Positions 1 to 9,040 of a stretch of 37,619 bases of DNA are shown here, piece by piece. Each line of letters begins with the position of its first letter. The first letter of the stretch is position 1. A program made the translations under genes and the position numbers. This DNA comes from Crocinitomicaceae bacterium (GTDB taxonomy: Bacteria > Bacteroidota > Bacteroidia > Flavobacteriales_D > Crocinitomicaceae), in assembly GCA_021740085.1 (NCBI GenBank), contig JAIPAL010000019.1, positions 1 through 37,619 on the forward strand, given 5' to 3'. The notes under the pieces were generated by a model that was not told the DNA's origin, did no database searches, and saw only the letters and a program-made list of their open reading frames with translations.

Positions 1-66
1 CGATGGTTACAGATTAGTTTAACACAAACTAATGTTGAATTAGTTATCTTTACAGCCATGAAATGA
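1..66 (+). CDS. C-terminal fragment of an upstream gene (possibly rnpA)
   Basis: An open frame enters from the left edge and ends at the TGA at 64-66, giving about 21 residues ending in VELVIFTAMK. The stop overlaps the yidD start region as TGAATG, so the two genes are probably translationally coupled. In many bacteria, including Bacteroidota, yidD directly follows rnpA (RNase P protein component), so rnpA is a reasonable guess from position. The fragment is too short to recognise by sequence. Confidence 0.4.
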   Translation, partial: RWLQISLTQTNVELVIFTAMK

Positions 67-300
67 ATGGTAAAAATAGTAAGCTGGCCTTTAATCGCCA
101 TAATTCGTTTTTATCAATTAGTAATTTCTCCCATTTTGCCGGCTAGTTGCCGATACACGCCAAGTTGTTCGCAATATACCTTAGAAGCAATAAAAGTTTG
201 GGGGCCAATACGCGGCTCTTGGTTAGGGATTAAACGAATTGCATCTTGTCATCCAAAAGGGGGGCATGGGCATGATCCCGTCCCTGAAAAAAAACAATAA
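67..300 (+). CDS. yidD: YidD, membrane protein insertion efficiency factor
   Basis: This 77-residue protein matches the YidD family over its full length. It shows an N-terminal amphipathic/hydrophobic stretch, the family signature [16 protein letters not shown] with its conserved cysteines (about residues 27-42), and the later [20 protein letters not shown] (about residues 54-73). YidD is a small inner-membrane-associated protein thought to assist YidC/Sec membrane insertion. The ATG at 67 is chosen because it directly follows the stop of the upstream frame and gives the normal family length. It is probably the last gene of an operon entering from the left; the next gene is convergent, with its stop at 309. 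Confidence 0.93.
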   Translation: MVKIVSWPLIAIIRFYQLVISPILPASCRYTPSCSQYTLEAIKVWGPIRGSWLGIKRIASCHPKGGHGHDPVPEKKQ

Positions 301-308
301 TCGCCCAT

Positions 309-3300
309 TTAATTCACAGATAATTCCCAACCACGAGATTTTAAGGTTCTCGCGATGGTGAGAATGTCGCTAGCATTCGATGATAGTTTTGCCCAATTGT
401 CACAGCTCAATTTATTTTTGTTTTGCGAAAGTGCTAAATCAAAAGGAAACACGATACTACTCTTTTCTAATTGTTTACTTTCTATAAATTGAAACCACTT
501 CCAAAGTAATCGCACTGAATTATTGCTTGATAAAGAAAAATCATTTGACGTGACCGAAGCAAAAAAGTCAATGTTTTTTCGAGCTCTCGAAAATAGCACG
601 TTCAGCCGTTTAGCACCACTTTTTTCATTGACAGGGCCAAAACGCATTTCAAATTTCCCATCTTCATTTTTTGCATAACCAAAACTGATGATTAATCGAT
701 CGCATTCATCTCCTTGTATTTGTTCTAAGGCTTTAAAGAAAATCGTATCATTATCGATGCGCGTCATTAACTGCAATTGATCTGGAGCGGAAAGTTTATC
801 AAAAATACAAGCTAGCTGCGATTCTGAAAATGCTACAATACCAATTTTTTCTTTCGAGTTCGGTAAAAACGATGCGATGTGCTTGGCTATTTTTTCGGCT
901 TCATTTTCGTTTGTACGATTGTTGTACGTCCCATTTTCTACGTAATGGAATTTTATGGGCTGATGCGCTTGATTAACAGATGGAAAAGCAATCAACTCAT
1001 TGTTGTAAAAATATTCATTCGAATAAGCGATTAACGAGGGATGTTCACTTCTAAAATGAAAGTGTAAATAAATATTTTTAAAATAAAAGCTGGCTTTGTG
1101 AAGTAAGGTAAGTGAGTTTTCATCCTTTGAATTAAAATAATTGCTCGGCGCCATTTGCTGGCTATCTCCAGCTATTAGTATTCGTTTTGACCTGTAAAGG
1201 CACCCAATAGAATTGCTTAGTAACAATTGACTCGCTTCATCAATAATTGATAAATCGAAATAGTTTTTTTGTAATGGAATGTTACTTGCGAGTTGACTAG
1301 GATTCGTTAACCAAATTGGTTTAAGTAGTTGAATCCATTCTGATGCATCGCTACTAAGTAATTCTCTGATTGATTGGTAACTGCGTTTTTTTGCAAATTC
1401 TTTTACCAGTATTGATTTCCCCGATTTTAAACGCCGTTTTTTTTCTTTTTGTGCAGGGCTTAATTTGTGTGCTGGCGTTTGCAATAAGGCATGAAAAGAA
1501 TTGAATTTTTGTTGCTGCTGTATCAGTATCAACTTTGCTAATGAGACAGCTTCAGCATCGAATTGTTTGTTTATTTTAGTAATTCGAGTCAATAAATTGG
1601 TCGCTTCGTGAATAGAAAAAACAGGAAACTTCGACCTAAATGTTGTCCATGCACTGTGAAAAAGTTGATTTTCAAGTTGGTCAAGGTCAAGGGTATTTTG
1701 GTAGCAATCAATCAGATCTTTTGGAATGTTAAGCAGAATGGAACTGAATGGAAGAATATAATCTAATCGGGCTAATAATTCACTTAGGTAGGCAACACAA
1801 TCTACTTCATTTGTAAAATTAAACTGCGTCTTAAATTGTGTGACGAGCTGATTAATTGTCGCATAGTGGGTAATTAGTGCTGCGCGATCTTCTAAACTTA
1901 TTTTGCTAAAAAGCTCCCAATCATTTTGATCTTGAACCTCAATTAAGGAGGCAATCATATCGAGATCTATTTTTAAATTTTCTATGCCCATCTCAGAAAA
2001 TTTAAGTTCTAACTGCAGCACCTCGTTTTCTAATTCATGCCACTTTTTCAACGTTTTTGCAGCATCGCTAAAGTTTACCTCAGGTGTTCTTAGCCATTTT
2101 TTTGCTTCATTCTTCCAAGAATATCTGTTGAAGATGCCCTTTAACTGTTGTTTATTCTCCAAATAAGCTAATTCAATGGGGCTAGGAATTTTTACCCAAT
2201 GCTTTTGATTTACTTGAGTTTTATCCAATAAAAGCAAGGCTTTTGTATATTTTTTTTTAGAAGCTAAGAAATCCTTACTTTTCGTTGTTATGGCTTGTTC
2301 AAACTTCTTGAAGTAATCGGTAGAAAACCGATGACATATCCTCGCCTTATCAAATAGGAGTTTAAAGTCTCCAAAATTGTCAATTGCAAAAAACTTTTGA
2401 AGTTGATTAGCCTCTTTTAACCAATTTTTTAGAACATTATCAAACTGATGAATCGTTTTAATTTGTTGATGAATGTCCTTGATGTGGCGAAGTAACTGCA
2501 TCAACTCGATGGGTAGTTTTTCCAGTTGATCTTTGTGTTCAAGCCAACTGCTTATACTTGGAGCGTTACTCCGGTATTCGTTGCCATTATATTGCAGCCC
2601 CTTACTCAGGGTAATAAAATCGCTAACACTAAGTCCTCCGACTAATCCTGCTTGGTTTAAGATCATTAATTCTTGCTGCAGCAATTCAATTTCATGTTGA
2701 ACAAGGAATGGATGGCTTTCTTTATGTAAAATTTCATTCTCTAATGATACCCAATTTTTTTTAAGGTTGTTAATCAGGGCTCTTGAAGAATAGTGGGTGG
2801 TGGTAATTACACTCAAGGTGCCTAAACCAATTGTATCTAATTTCTGTTGGATAACTTCTAATGCCACTCGTTTATCTGAAAGAACTAATGCGGTATTTTG
2901 AGAATGCAATAATTTTCCGATAACATTACAAATCACTTGCGATTTTCCCGTCCCTGGAGGCCCTTGCACGACGCAATTTCCATCTTTCAACTGCTCAAAT
3001 ACTTCAAATTGTTTTTGATCAAATGGAAATAAGGTTTCTACGGGTAAGGCTAAAGAAACTTTTTCTGAGCTTATTTCTTCCCCAAAGATTTCCAAAAGCG
3101 GATTCGACCATTCTTTTTGTTCAATGATCTGTTCTATTTCACCAATCAATGCTAATCGATGGTGATGGAAGTTACCAATATAGGTTGCTTCAGTATCTAT
3201 TTTTTCAAATCCCAGCTCCCGAAGTAAATCGATAAATGTTGGCGTTACTTCAAATCCATTGGGTGTTTTTATATGAGGAAATTCTTTCTCTAATTTGTGC

Positions 3301-3656
3301 GCTAAAAATGGGTTGACGATAGCCTCTTCCGGAATTTCTGTAAAGGTGGCGGTTTTGTTTAGTCTATTAACTTGAACTTTTAATGGTGTTATGAAAATGG
3401 GCGTTATAACTTCTTTGTTTTGATTGGTAAAGCGTAGTACACCGGAACTTATACACAAAGGAAACACGCCTTTTTCTTTGTCAATTTTCTTTGCTTCGCC
3501 TATTATTTTCTCAAGTTCTTTGGTAAGTTCGTGCTTCCCACTACCCATTTTTACGCATTGTTTTTCGCTGAGGTGAACAAGAATGTCATCTCCTTTGAAC
3601 AAACTTAATTCACTTAGTTGTTCTTGTAATTGCCCAATAAAACTATCACGTTCCAC
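309..3656 (-). CDS. DUF4011-like superfamily 1 DNA/RNA helicase
   Basis: This is an 1115-residue SF1 (Upf1/Dna2-like) helicase. Visible motifs are a Q-like motif before Walker A (FPFDQKQFEVF, about 210-220), Walker A GPPGTGKS at 232-239, Walker B DEAS at 806-809, then AGDSQQMAPS (motif III) and, near residue 1020, the motif VI segment NVLFSRARKN. About 570 residues, probably largely helical, separate Walker A from Walker B. The first 200 residues resemble the DUF4011 region that precedes such helicases: PIFITPLKV, a conserved NPFLAHKL, then IGNFHHHRLALIGEIE. Relatives are large stand-alone ATPases, some of them found in antiphage systems, but no Vsr-type nuclease or partner gene lies beside it here. 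The start is a GTG; no upstream in-frame ATG exists. A TAnnTTTA-like element (minus strand, 3661-3668) lies immediately upstream, so the leader would be very short. The exact role is unknown. Confidence 0.8.
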   Translation of the reverse strand: MERDSFIGQLQEQLSELSLFKGDDILVHLSEKQCVKMGSGKHELTKELEKIIGEAKKIDKEKGVFPLCISSGVLRFTNQNKEVITPIFITPLKVQVNRLNKTATFTEIPEEAIVNPFLAHKLEKEFPHIKTPNGFEVTPTFIDLLRELGFEKIDTEATYIGNFHHHRLALIGEIEQIIEQKEWSNPLLEIFGEEISSEKVSLALPVETLFPFDQKQFEVFEQLKDGNCVVQGPPGTGKSQVICNVIGKLLHSQNTALVLSDKRVALEVIQQKLDTIGLGTLSVITTTHYSSRALINNLKKNWVSLENEILHKESHPFLVQHEIELLQQELMILNQAGLVGGLSVSDFITLSKGLQYNGNEYRSNAPSISSWLEHKDQLEKLPIELMQLLRHIKDIHQQIKTIHQFDNVLKNWLKEANQLQKFFAIDNFGDFKLLFDKARICHRFSTDYFKKFEQAITTKSKDFLASKKKYTKALLLLDKTQVNQKHWVKIPSPIELAYLENKQQLKGIFNRYSWKNEAKKWLRTPEVNFSDAAKTLKKWHELENEVLQLELKFSEMGIENLKIDLDMIASLIEVQDQNDWELFSKISLEDRAALITHYATINQLVTQFKTQFNFTNEVDCVAYLSELLARLDYILPFSSILLNIPKDLIDCYQNTLDLDQLENQLFHSAWTTFRSKFPVFSIHEATNLLTRITKINKQFDAEAVSLAKLILIQQQQKFNSFHALLQTPAHKLSPAQKEKKRRLKSGKSILVKEFAKKRSYQSIRELLSSDASEWIQLLKPIWLTNPSQLASNIPLQKNYFDLSIIDEASQLLLSNSIGCLYRSKRILIAGDSQQMAPSNYFNSKDENSLTLLHKASFYFKNIYLHFHFRSEHPSLIAYSNEYFYNNELIAFPSVNQAHQPIKFHYVENGTYNNRTNENEAEKIAKHIASFLPNSKEKIGIVAFSESQLACIFDKLSAPDQLQLMTRIDNDTIFFKALEQIQGDECDRLIISFGYAKNEDGKFEMRFGPVNEKSGAKRLNVLFSRARKNIDFFASVTSNDFSLSSNNSVRLLWKWFQFIESKQLEKSSIVFPFDLALSQNKNKLSCDNWAKLSSNASDILTIARTLKSRGWELSVN

Positions 3657-3707
3657 TTTGTAAAGATAAGGCGAATTCCTTTTTTTTTAATTATTCACTA
3701 AATAAAG

Positions 3708-3715
3708 TAACTTTA
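3708..3715 (+). promoter_or_regulatory. Predicted -7 element TAACTTTA
   Basis: It matches the Bacteroidota sigma-A -7 consensus TAnnTTTG except for the last base. It lies about 20 bases upstream of the ATG at 3735. No clear -33 TTG is seen at the usual distance. The same extended form (TAACTTTACC) recurs before the gene at 14965. Confidence 0.45.
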
Positions 3716-3734
3716 CCCTATATAATTCTAAACT

Positions 3735-4817
3735 ATGTTGCGATCGATTCTTTTTATTCTTGCGCTGCTGCTTGTAGGTAACAGCTATTCTCAAATTACC
3801 TTAACCGCCCCTAGTTTTCCTGCTGCGAATGATACCATCCGAATGAGTCAGGCGACTGACCCAGGCCTAGACTTTGTTAGTACAGGCGCTAATTATAATT
3901 GGGATTTCAGCGCATTAGTGGCGAATAGTCAGTATTTGAAAGAGTATAATCCGATTGGTTTTGCATCGATTTTGATTTTTACAACCTATGGCCCATTGGC
4001 ATCTACTCCTTATCGCGCAAGTTATTTTAATACAACCCAGGATTTACCACTGGATCAACTATCACAATTCTTACCTGTGTCATTAAGTGATTTAAATCAG
4101 TATACGAAATCTACCAATGATTCAATCACATCAATTGGATATTCGATTTCTGTTAATGGGCAAGGGGTTCCATTCAAATCAGATACAATAGAAACTAGGT
4201 ATAAATTTCCATTAAATTTTAATGATCAACATTATTCACGTGGTTATTCATACATTGATTTAAATCCAATTGTCGATATAAAATATAAGCAGTATAGACA
4301 GCGAAACACTACGGTTGATGGTTGGGGAAGTTTAACTACGCCAAAAGGCACTTTTCAGGTGTTAAGGATTAAGCATGATATTAACGAAATAGATTCTATA
4401 TATCAAACTTTTTTCGGAGCAGGGACTTGGTTTGGGACGCCACAAATAGTGCGAACAGAATACGAATGGTTTAGTATAAATAACACGGAGTGGTTATTAA
4501 AAGTGGTAACTACAAATAATAATGTAACGTCCATTGAATACCAAGAGGATTATTTAGGATTGGATGCAGGAATTACTACTACTGATTTCCAATTTAATGT
4601 GTATCCAAATCCAACAACTGATTTTATTTATTTTGACTCCGAAATTCTAGTAAATAGCGCGCAATTAATCGATGCACAAGGTGCAACGCTGGCAAATTTT
4701 ACGGAAGAAGATTTAATAAATCAAAAGATTGACATCTCAACTTATAATGCCGGATACTACCTGTTAAAGTTGAACAATAGCCAATCTTCTAAAATTATTA
4801 AGATAGTTAAGAACTAA
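3735..4817 (+). CDS. Secreted protein with T9SS type A sorting domain
   Basis: A 360-residue exported protein. Residues 1-20 are a signal peptide ending in NSYSQ. The central region (about 21-280) is a beta-rich domain of unknown function with no catalytic motif that I recognise. From YPNP at about residue 290 to the end is a type A Por secretion (T9SS) C-terminal sorting domain, with the closing pattern GYYLLKLNN...KIIKIVKN. Known proteins with this tail cross the outer membrane through T9SS and are released or anchored to the surface. It is divergent from the helicase gene, and the rnpB gene follows 18 bases after its stop. The cargo function is not known. Confidence 0.85.
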   Translation: MLRSILFILALLLVGNSYSQITLTAPSFPAANDTIRMSQATDPGLDFVSTGANYNWDFSALVANSQYLKEYNPIGFASILIFTTYGPLASTPYRASYFNTTQDLPLDQLSQFLPVSLSDLNQYTKSTNDSITSIGYSISVNGQGVPFKSDTIETRYKFPLNFNDQHYSRGYSYIDLNPIVDIKYKQYRQRNTTVDGWGSLTTPKGTFQVLRIKHDINEIDSIYQTFFGAGTWFGTPQIVRTEYEWFSINNTEWLLKVVTTNNNVTSIEYQEDYLGLDAGITTTDFQFNVYPNPTTDFIYFDSEILVNSAQLIDAQGATLANFTEEDLINQKIDISTYNAGYYLLKLNNSQSSKIIKIVKN

Positions 4818-4823
4818 ATTAAC

Positions 4824-4831
4824 TACCTTTA
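4824..4831 (+). promoter_or_regulatory. Predicted -7 element of rnpB (TACCTTTA)
   Basis: This TAnnTTTA element ends 4 bases before the predicted 5' end of RNase P RNA at 4836, exactly where a -7 box should sit. Because the RNA end is fixed independently by the P1 helix, this is the best-anchored promoter in the window. A -33 TTG is not evident. Confidence 0.6.
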
Positions 4832-4835
4832 ACCA

Positions 4836-5209
4836 GGCAAATCGGTTTATCGCTGTTTCGCTTTTGCGAAAGAGAGGAAAGTCCGGGCAGTATAGAGCAT
4901 CGTACTTCCTAACGGGAAGGGCTAATTAGGGAAATCTTTTTAGAACAGAAAGTGCCGCAGAAAGGAAAACTACCTTCTTCGGAAGGAAAAGATGAAAAGG
5001 CGGGGTAAGAGCCCACCGCATAGTTGGCGACAACTATGGCAAGGTAAACCTTACGAACTGAAAGACCATGTATACCGAGGCTTGAGGGTTGCTCGCCCAA
5101 TCTCGGAGGGTAGGTTGATGGACCCCAATTGTGAAGTTGGGGCTAGATAAATGATAGACAGCTAACTCTATTTTAGAGGAGGTGAACAGGACCCGGCTTA
5201 CGATTTGCC
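4836..5209 (+). ncRNA. rnpB: RNase P RNA, bacterial type A
   Basis: This is the catalytic RNA of RNase P, which removes 5' leaders from pre-tRNAs. The conserved core is present in order: GAGGAAAGTCCGGGC (4874-4888), a CAGAAAG segment near 4955, GGGGTAAGAGCCCACCGC (about 5002-5019), GGCAAGGTAAACC near 5038, GGTAGGTTGATGG near 5109, AGATAAATGATAGACAG near 5145, and ACAGGACCCGGCTTA (5186-5200). The ends are set by a perfect 9-bp P1 pairing, GGCAAATCG at 4836-4844 with CGATTTGCC at 5201-5209. The length of about 374 nt fits type A. A T-rich stretch (5211-5220) follows directly and probably serves as terminator. A minus-strand open frame across 4909-5100 is a shadow of this RNA. Confidence 0.96.
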
Positions 5210-5210
5210 C

Positions 5211-5220
5211 TTTTTATTTT
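5211..5220 (+). terminator. T-rich stretch after rnpB
   Basis: Nine of ten bases are T, starting one base after the P1 3' arm of RNase P RNA. This is the natural place for transcription to stop, although the hairpin required for a classical intrinsic terminator would have to come from the folded RNA itself. Confidence 0.4.
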
Positions 5221-5227
5221 CATATAA

Positions 5228-5911
5228 ATGATAAATACATATATCGCTCAATTAACTTCTGAGCTGGAGCGCCAACAAGACAGGGAAAAAGCACCTGGGA
5301 TGGAAGCATATATGAAAGGCTTGTTTCATTATTATGGTGTTTCAAGTATTCCCAGAAAGTTACTAGTTAAGAACTGGAAATCGAATTTTAAATCTCCTAT
5401 ATCTGAAGAATTTAAATGGGAGTTAATTCGAGAGTTATGGGAAAAAGATCAAAGAGAATACCAATATATTGCGATTGATTGGATGAATTCATGGCCTATT
5501 TCTGACTTCAAGGAAGGGGATATAGAAGAATTAAAGTTCTTGATTTCAAATAAATCATGGTGGGATACCGTGGATTTAATTGCGTCTAATTATTTGGGGA
5601 AATACGCCCTGAAATTTCCCGAAATTATGGATCAAGTTATTATCGATTGGCAACATGAAAAATCAATTTGGCTGCATCGATCTTGCTTAATTTATCAGTT
5701 GAAGTTTAAGAAAACAACGAATCTTGAAAGATTAGCCTATTTGATTGACGTTTATAAATCGAACAAAACGTTTTTTATTCAAAAGGCAATTGGTTGGTCA
5801 CTGCGCGAGGTTTCTAAATGGAATCCTGAATGGGTTAAGACGATAGTGGAGGATAAAGAGCTGGTAGGATTGGCGAAACGTGAAGCGATGAAACACATCG
5901 CCAAAAAGTGA
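5228..5911 (+). CDS. AlkD-like DNA alkylation repair glycosylase
   Basis: A 227-residue protein matching the HEAT-like-repeat DNA alkylation repair family (AlkD/AlkC type). These proteins excise cationic alkylated bases such as 3-methyladenine and 7-methylguanine. The family-defining patches are present: SWWDTVDLIA (residues 110-119), holding the aromatic and aspartate residues that contact the lesion, and KAIGWSLREVSKWNPEWV (186-203) with its conserved tryptophan at 190. Helical repeats run throughout. The ATG at 5228 lies only 18 bases after the RNase P RNA, so read-through from the rnpB promoter is possible. No signal peptide is seen; it should be cytoplasmic. Confidence 0.9.
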   Translation: MINTYIAQLTSELERQQDREKAPGMEAYMKGLFHYYGVSSIPRKLLVKNWKSNFKSPISEEFKWELIRELWEKDQREYQYIAIDWMNSWPISDFKEGDIEELKFLISNKSWWDTVDLIASNYLGKYALKFPEIMDQVIIDWQHEKSIWLHRSCLIYQLKFKKTTNLERLAYLIDVYKSNKTFFIQKAIGWSLREVSKWNPEWVKTIVEDKELVGLAKREAMKHIAKK

Positions 5912-5951
5912 CAAATTTTAAAGGATTACTTAGTAGTTTCTCTTTTATTTT

Positions 5952-5959
5952 TAAATTTA
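5952..5959 (+). promoter_or_regulatory. Predicted -7 element TAAATTTA
   Basis: A TAnnTTTA match 16 bases upstream of the ATG at 5976 of the large amidohydrolase gene. No good -33 TTG is seen. Confidence 0.4.
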
Positions 5960-5975
5960 CTCCTGAAATTAAATT

Positions 5976-8900
5976 ATGACGCGTCTTTTTATTCTCTTCT
6001 CCCTTTTTTTAATAGCTACAAATAGTTTTTCCCAATTAGTACCTTCTAATGGTGTCGCGGATTCAAAAGTTGTCTATTATGCGCTGCAACATGTAAATGT
6101 TTATGTTTCTTCCACCGAGTTGGTAGAAAATGCTACGGTACTCATTAAGGGGGATAAGATAGAGAAAATAGGGAAGCTTATTAATTTACCTAATGGTTGT
6201 GTGGAAATTGATATGGAAGGCCAAACGATCATTCCATCTTTTATTGAATTATACACGAACATTGCACTTCCTAAACCTACTAGTTCTGGGGGTTTTAGAC
6301 CTCAAATTGAATCGGCAAAACAGGGAGCCTACTATTGGAATGAATCTATTCATCCAGAGCTTGATGCGGCAACCCTATTTCAAATAGATAGCAAAGCAAA
6401 TGAGAATTTTATTAGTATGGGTTTCGGTTTTGCAGTAACTCATGTTCAAGACGGAATTGTTCGTGGATCTGGTGCCTTAATTTCACTGGGAAATGAAAAC
6501 GTAAACAAACAACTTATCAGCAGTCATGCAGGTAATTTTTATTCTTTTTCAAAAGGAATCTCTTCCCAATCTTATCCTTCATCTCAGATGGGAGCAATTG
6601 CTTTGTTAAGACAGAGTTTGTATGACTTAAGTTATTATCAAAGTAATAAATTAAATCAGGAAAAATCTATTTCCTTGGATAGCTGGGCGAAAAATCTTCA
6701 TGGACCCTCATTTTTTAAGGTAGATGAGAAGTGGGAAATACTTCGTGCAAATAAAATTTCAAAAGAATTTGGACTTGATTTTATTTACATCGCTTCAGGA
6801 AACGAATATGCAAACGTAAATGAATTAAAAAAAATCCTTCCCAAATTGATTGTTCCAATGAATTTCCCATTGGCTTATGATGTTCAAGATCCTTATCTGG
6901 CTCGTCAAATTCCTCTAAGTGATTTGAAGCACTGGGAGCTGGCTCCCTACAATCCTAAATTCCTTATCGATAATGGCTTAACCGTCGCGTTAACGAGTTC
7001 AGGGATAGAATCCCCCAAAACTTTTTGGAAAAACATCAGGAAGCAAGTTGAAGTTGGCTTAAGTGTTCAACAAATTTTGGAAGCTTTAACGGAAATACCT
7101 GCAAAAATGATAGGTCAAGAAGCTTTAATTGGATCATTGCAAGATGGAAAATTAGCCAGTTTTAGTGTGTTTGATGGAAATCCATTCCTTGCTGAGGTAA
7201 CGCTATTGGAATCATGGCAACTAGGGGAAAGAAGAATTCTTACCACCCCTCAGAAAAATAATTTATTGGGTGATTTCACCCTAATGTTAAAAGGGAAGAA
7301 ATACGAGCTTCAAGTAACAGGTTCCAAAGAAAAACCAAGCGGTAAAGTGTACTATACCCAAGAAAAAATAGTAAAGAAAAAGACGGTAGTTGATACCATC
7401 TCATCCGATGTTACCATTACAATTAATCAAGCGGATATTTCCATGGCCTTTAATTTCCCTACTGAAAATAAATCCGGCGGTTATCAACTACATGGTAAAA
7501 TTAAACGGAAAGGCGAAATAATTGAGGGGGATGCGCTATTGCCAGATGGAAATTGGTCGGAATGGGCAGCCATTAAAAAACAAAAAAATTCCAATAAGAT
7601 CGATGAAGAAAAAACAAATGTAAAAGAAACGGTTATGGAACCAAAATCGTGGCTGCCTAATTTAGCGTTTGGACGAAATACCGAATTAGTAGATCAACCT
7701 CTTGTTATTAAAAACACTACTCTTTGGACGAATGAAGCGGAGGGTATCATGGAGAATGCTACCGTTGTTTGTTTCGATGGAAAAATTATAATTGTTTCTA
7801 AAAATAACGTAGTGATTCCCCCTAACGCAATTATTATTGATGGCAAAGGGATGCACTTGACATCTGGTATCATAGATGAACATTCGCACATCGCAATTTC
7901 TAAAGGGGTGAATGAAGGTGGACAAACAGTTACGGCTGAAGTAAGTATTGCTGATGTTGTGAATCCCGATGATATAAATATTTATAGGCAATTAGCGGGT
8001 GGTGTTACAGCCGCACAGCTACTCCATGGATCCGCTAATACTATTGGTGGACAGTCTGCACTGATTAAATTGAAATGGGGTTCCTCACCTGACGAAATGA
8101 TAATTCCAAATGCCCCAAAATTTATCAAATGTGCCTTAGGGGAAAATGTAAAGCAATCTAATTGGGGTGATTATAGCACGGTTCGATTTCCGCAAACACG
8201 TATGGGGGTTGAGCAGGTCTTCTATGATGGTTTTGTGCGAGCAGAAGCCTATAAAAAAGAGTGGAATACCTTTTTGTTGAGTAAGAAAACAGAGAATTCA
8301 ATTACTCCTCGAAAAGACTTGGAATTGGAGGTTTTGTGTGAAATATTATCAGGAGAACGAAAAATCACCTGTCATTCCTACGTGCAATCTGAAATTAATA
8401 TGCTTATGAAGGTAGCAGATTCTATGGGTTTCACCGTAAATACGTTTACACACATTTTGGAAGGATACAAATTAGCGGATAAAATGAAAGAGCATGGGGT
8501 AGGTGCCTCTACTTTTTCGGATTGGTGGGCCTATAAATTTGAAGTGAATGATGCCATTCCTTATAACGCCTCACTAATGAATCAGCAAGGAATAGTGGTT
8601 GCGATTAATTCTGATGATGCGGAAATGGGAAGAAGGTTAAACCAAGAAGCCGCAAAAAGTGTTAAGTATGGCGGTATGTCGGAAATTGATGCTTGGAAGA
8701 TGGTTACCTTGAATCCTGCTAAATTATTGCATTTAGATGACCGAATGGGAAGTGTTCGTGTAGGAAAAGATGCTGACTTGGTCCTTTGGAGTGACAACCC
8801 CTTAAGTATTAACGCGATTGTACAAATGACGGTTATTGATGGTAAGATTTTGTTTAGCTTAGAAGAAGATAAATTGTCGCAATCGAGAAATAAAGTAGAG

Positions 8901-9038
8901 CGTGCTCGCCTTACTTCGTTGATGCTATCTCAAAATAAATCGAACGGAGACACCCAAAAATTTAAACCAAAACGTAACAAACATTTCCATTGCAATACAA
9001 TTGGCGAGGAGGGAAGTGAATTAGAAAACTCCCATTAA
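5976..9038 (+). CDS. Secreted two-domain amidohydrolase
   Basis: A 1020-residue exported protein with a signal peptide (residues 1-20, ending NSFSQ) and two amidohydrolase-like halves. The C-terminal half (about 570-960) has an apparently complete metal site: HSH at 636-638, His800 (CHSY), His826 (THILEG) and Asp880 (NSDDAE), placed as in imidazolonepropionase/prolidase-like amidohydrolases. The N-terminal half (about 30-430) has the beta-sandwich edge (VLIKGDKIEKIG) and the closing GSLQDGKLASFSVFDGNP, but the HxH position reads ELYTN and the later histidines are missing, so it is probably inactive. About 140 residues with a beta pattern link them. The C-terminus has a short basic tail. The gene is 2 bases from the next amidohydrolase gene, so they are one operon. 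The substrate is unknown; cyclic amides or dipeptides are possible. Confidence 0.87.
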   Translation: MTRLFILFSLFLIATNSFSQLVPSNGVADSKVVYYALQHVNVYVSSTELVENATVLIKGDKIEKIGKLINLPNGCVEIDMEGQTIIPSFIELYTNIALPKPTSSGGFRPQIESAKQGAYYWNESIHPELDAATLFQIDSKANENFISMGFGFAVTHVQDGIVRGSGALISLGNENVNKQLISSHAGNFYSFSKGISSQSYPSSQMGAIALLRQSLYDLSYYQSNKLNQEKSISLDSWAKNLHGPSFFKVDEKWEILRANKISKEFGLDFIYIASGNEYANVNELKKILPKLIVPMNFPLAYDVQDPYLARQIPLSDLKHWELAPYNPKFLIDNGLTVALTSSGIESPKTFWKNIRKQVEVGLSVQQILEALTEIPAKMIGQEALIGSLQDGKLASFSVFDGNPFLAEVTLLESWQLGERRILTTPQKNNLLGDFTLMLKGKKYELQVTGSKEKPSGKVYYTQEKIVKKKTVVDTISSDVTITINQADISMAFNFPTENKSGGYQLHGKIKRKGEIIEGDALLPDGNWSEWAAIKKQKNSNKIDEEKTNVKETVMEPKSWLPNLAFGRNTELVDQPLVIKNTTLWTNEAEGIMENATVVCFDGKIIIVSKNNVVIPPNAIIIDGKGMHLTSGIIDEHSHIAISKGVNEGGQTVTAEVSIADVVNPDDINIYRQLAGGVTAAQLLHGSANTIGGQSALIKLKWGSSPDEMIIPNAPKFIKCALGENVKQSNWGDYSTVRFPQTRMGVEQVFYDGFVRAEAYKKEWNTFLLSKKTENSITPRKDLELEVLCEILSGERKITCHSYVQSEINMLMKVADSMGFTVNTFTHILEGYKLADKMKEHGVGASTFSDWWAYKFEVNDAIPYNASLMNQQGIVVAINSDDAEMGRRLNQEAAKSVKYGGMSEIDAWKMVTLNPAKLLHLDDRMGSVRVGKDADLVLWSDNPLSINAIVQMTVIDGKILFSLEEDKLSQSRNKVERARLTSLMLSQNKSNGDTQKFKPKRNKHFHCNTIGEEGSELENSH

Positions 9039-9040
9039 AT

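Noticed and set aside
4909..5100. A 63-codon minus-strand open frame
   Set aside because: It lies wholly inside the RNase P RNA gene and has no protein family features; the conserved bases belong to the RNA.
7686..7991. Minus-strand open frame of about 100 codons inside the large amidohydrolase gene
   Set aside because: It is antisense to the HSH metal-site region of a clear gene, with no signal peptide or domain of its own.
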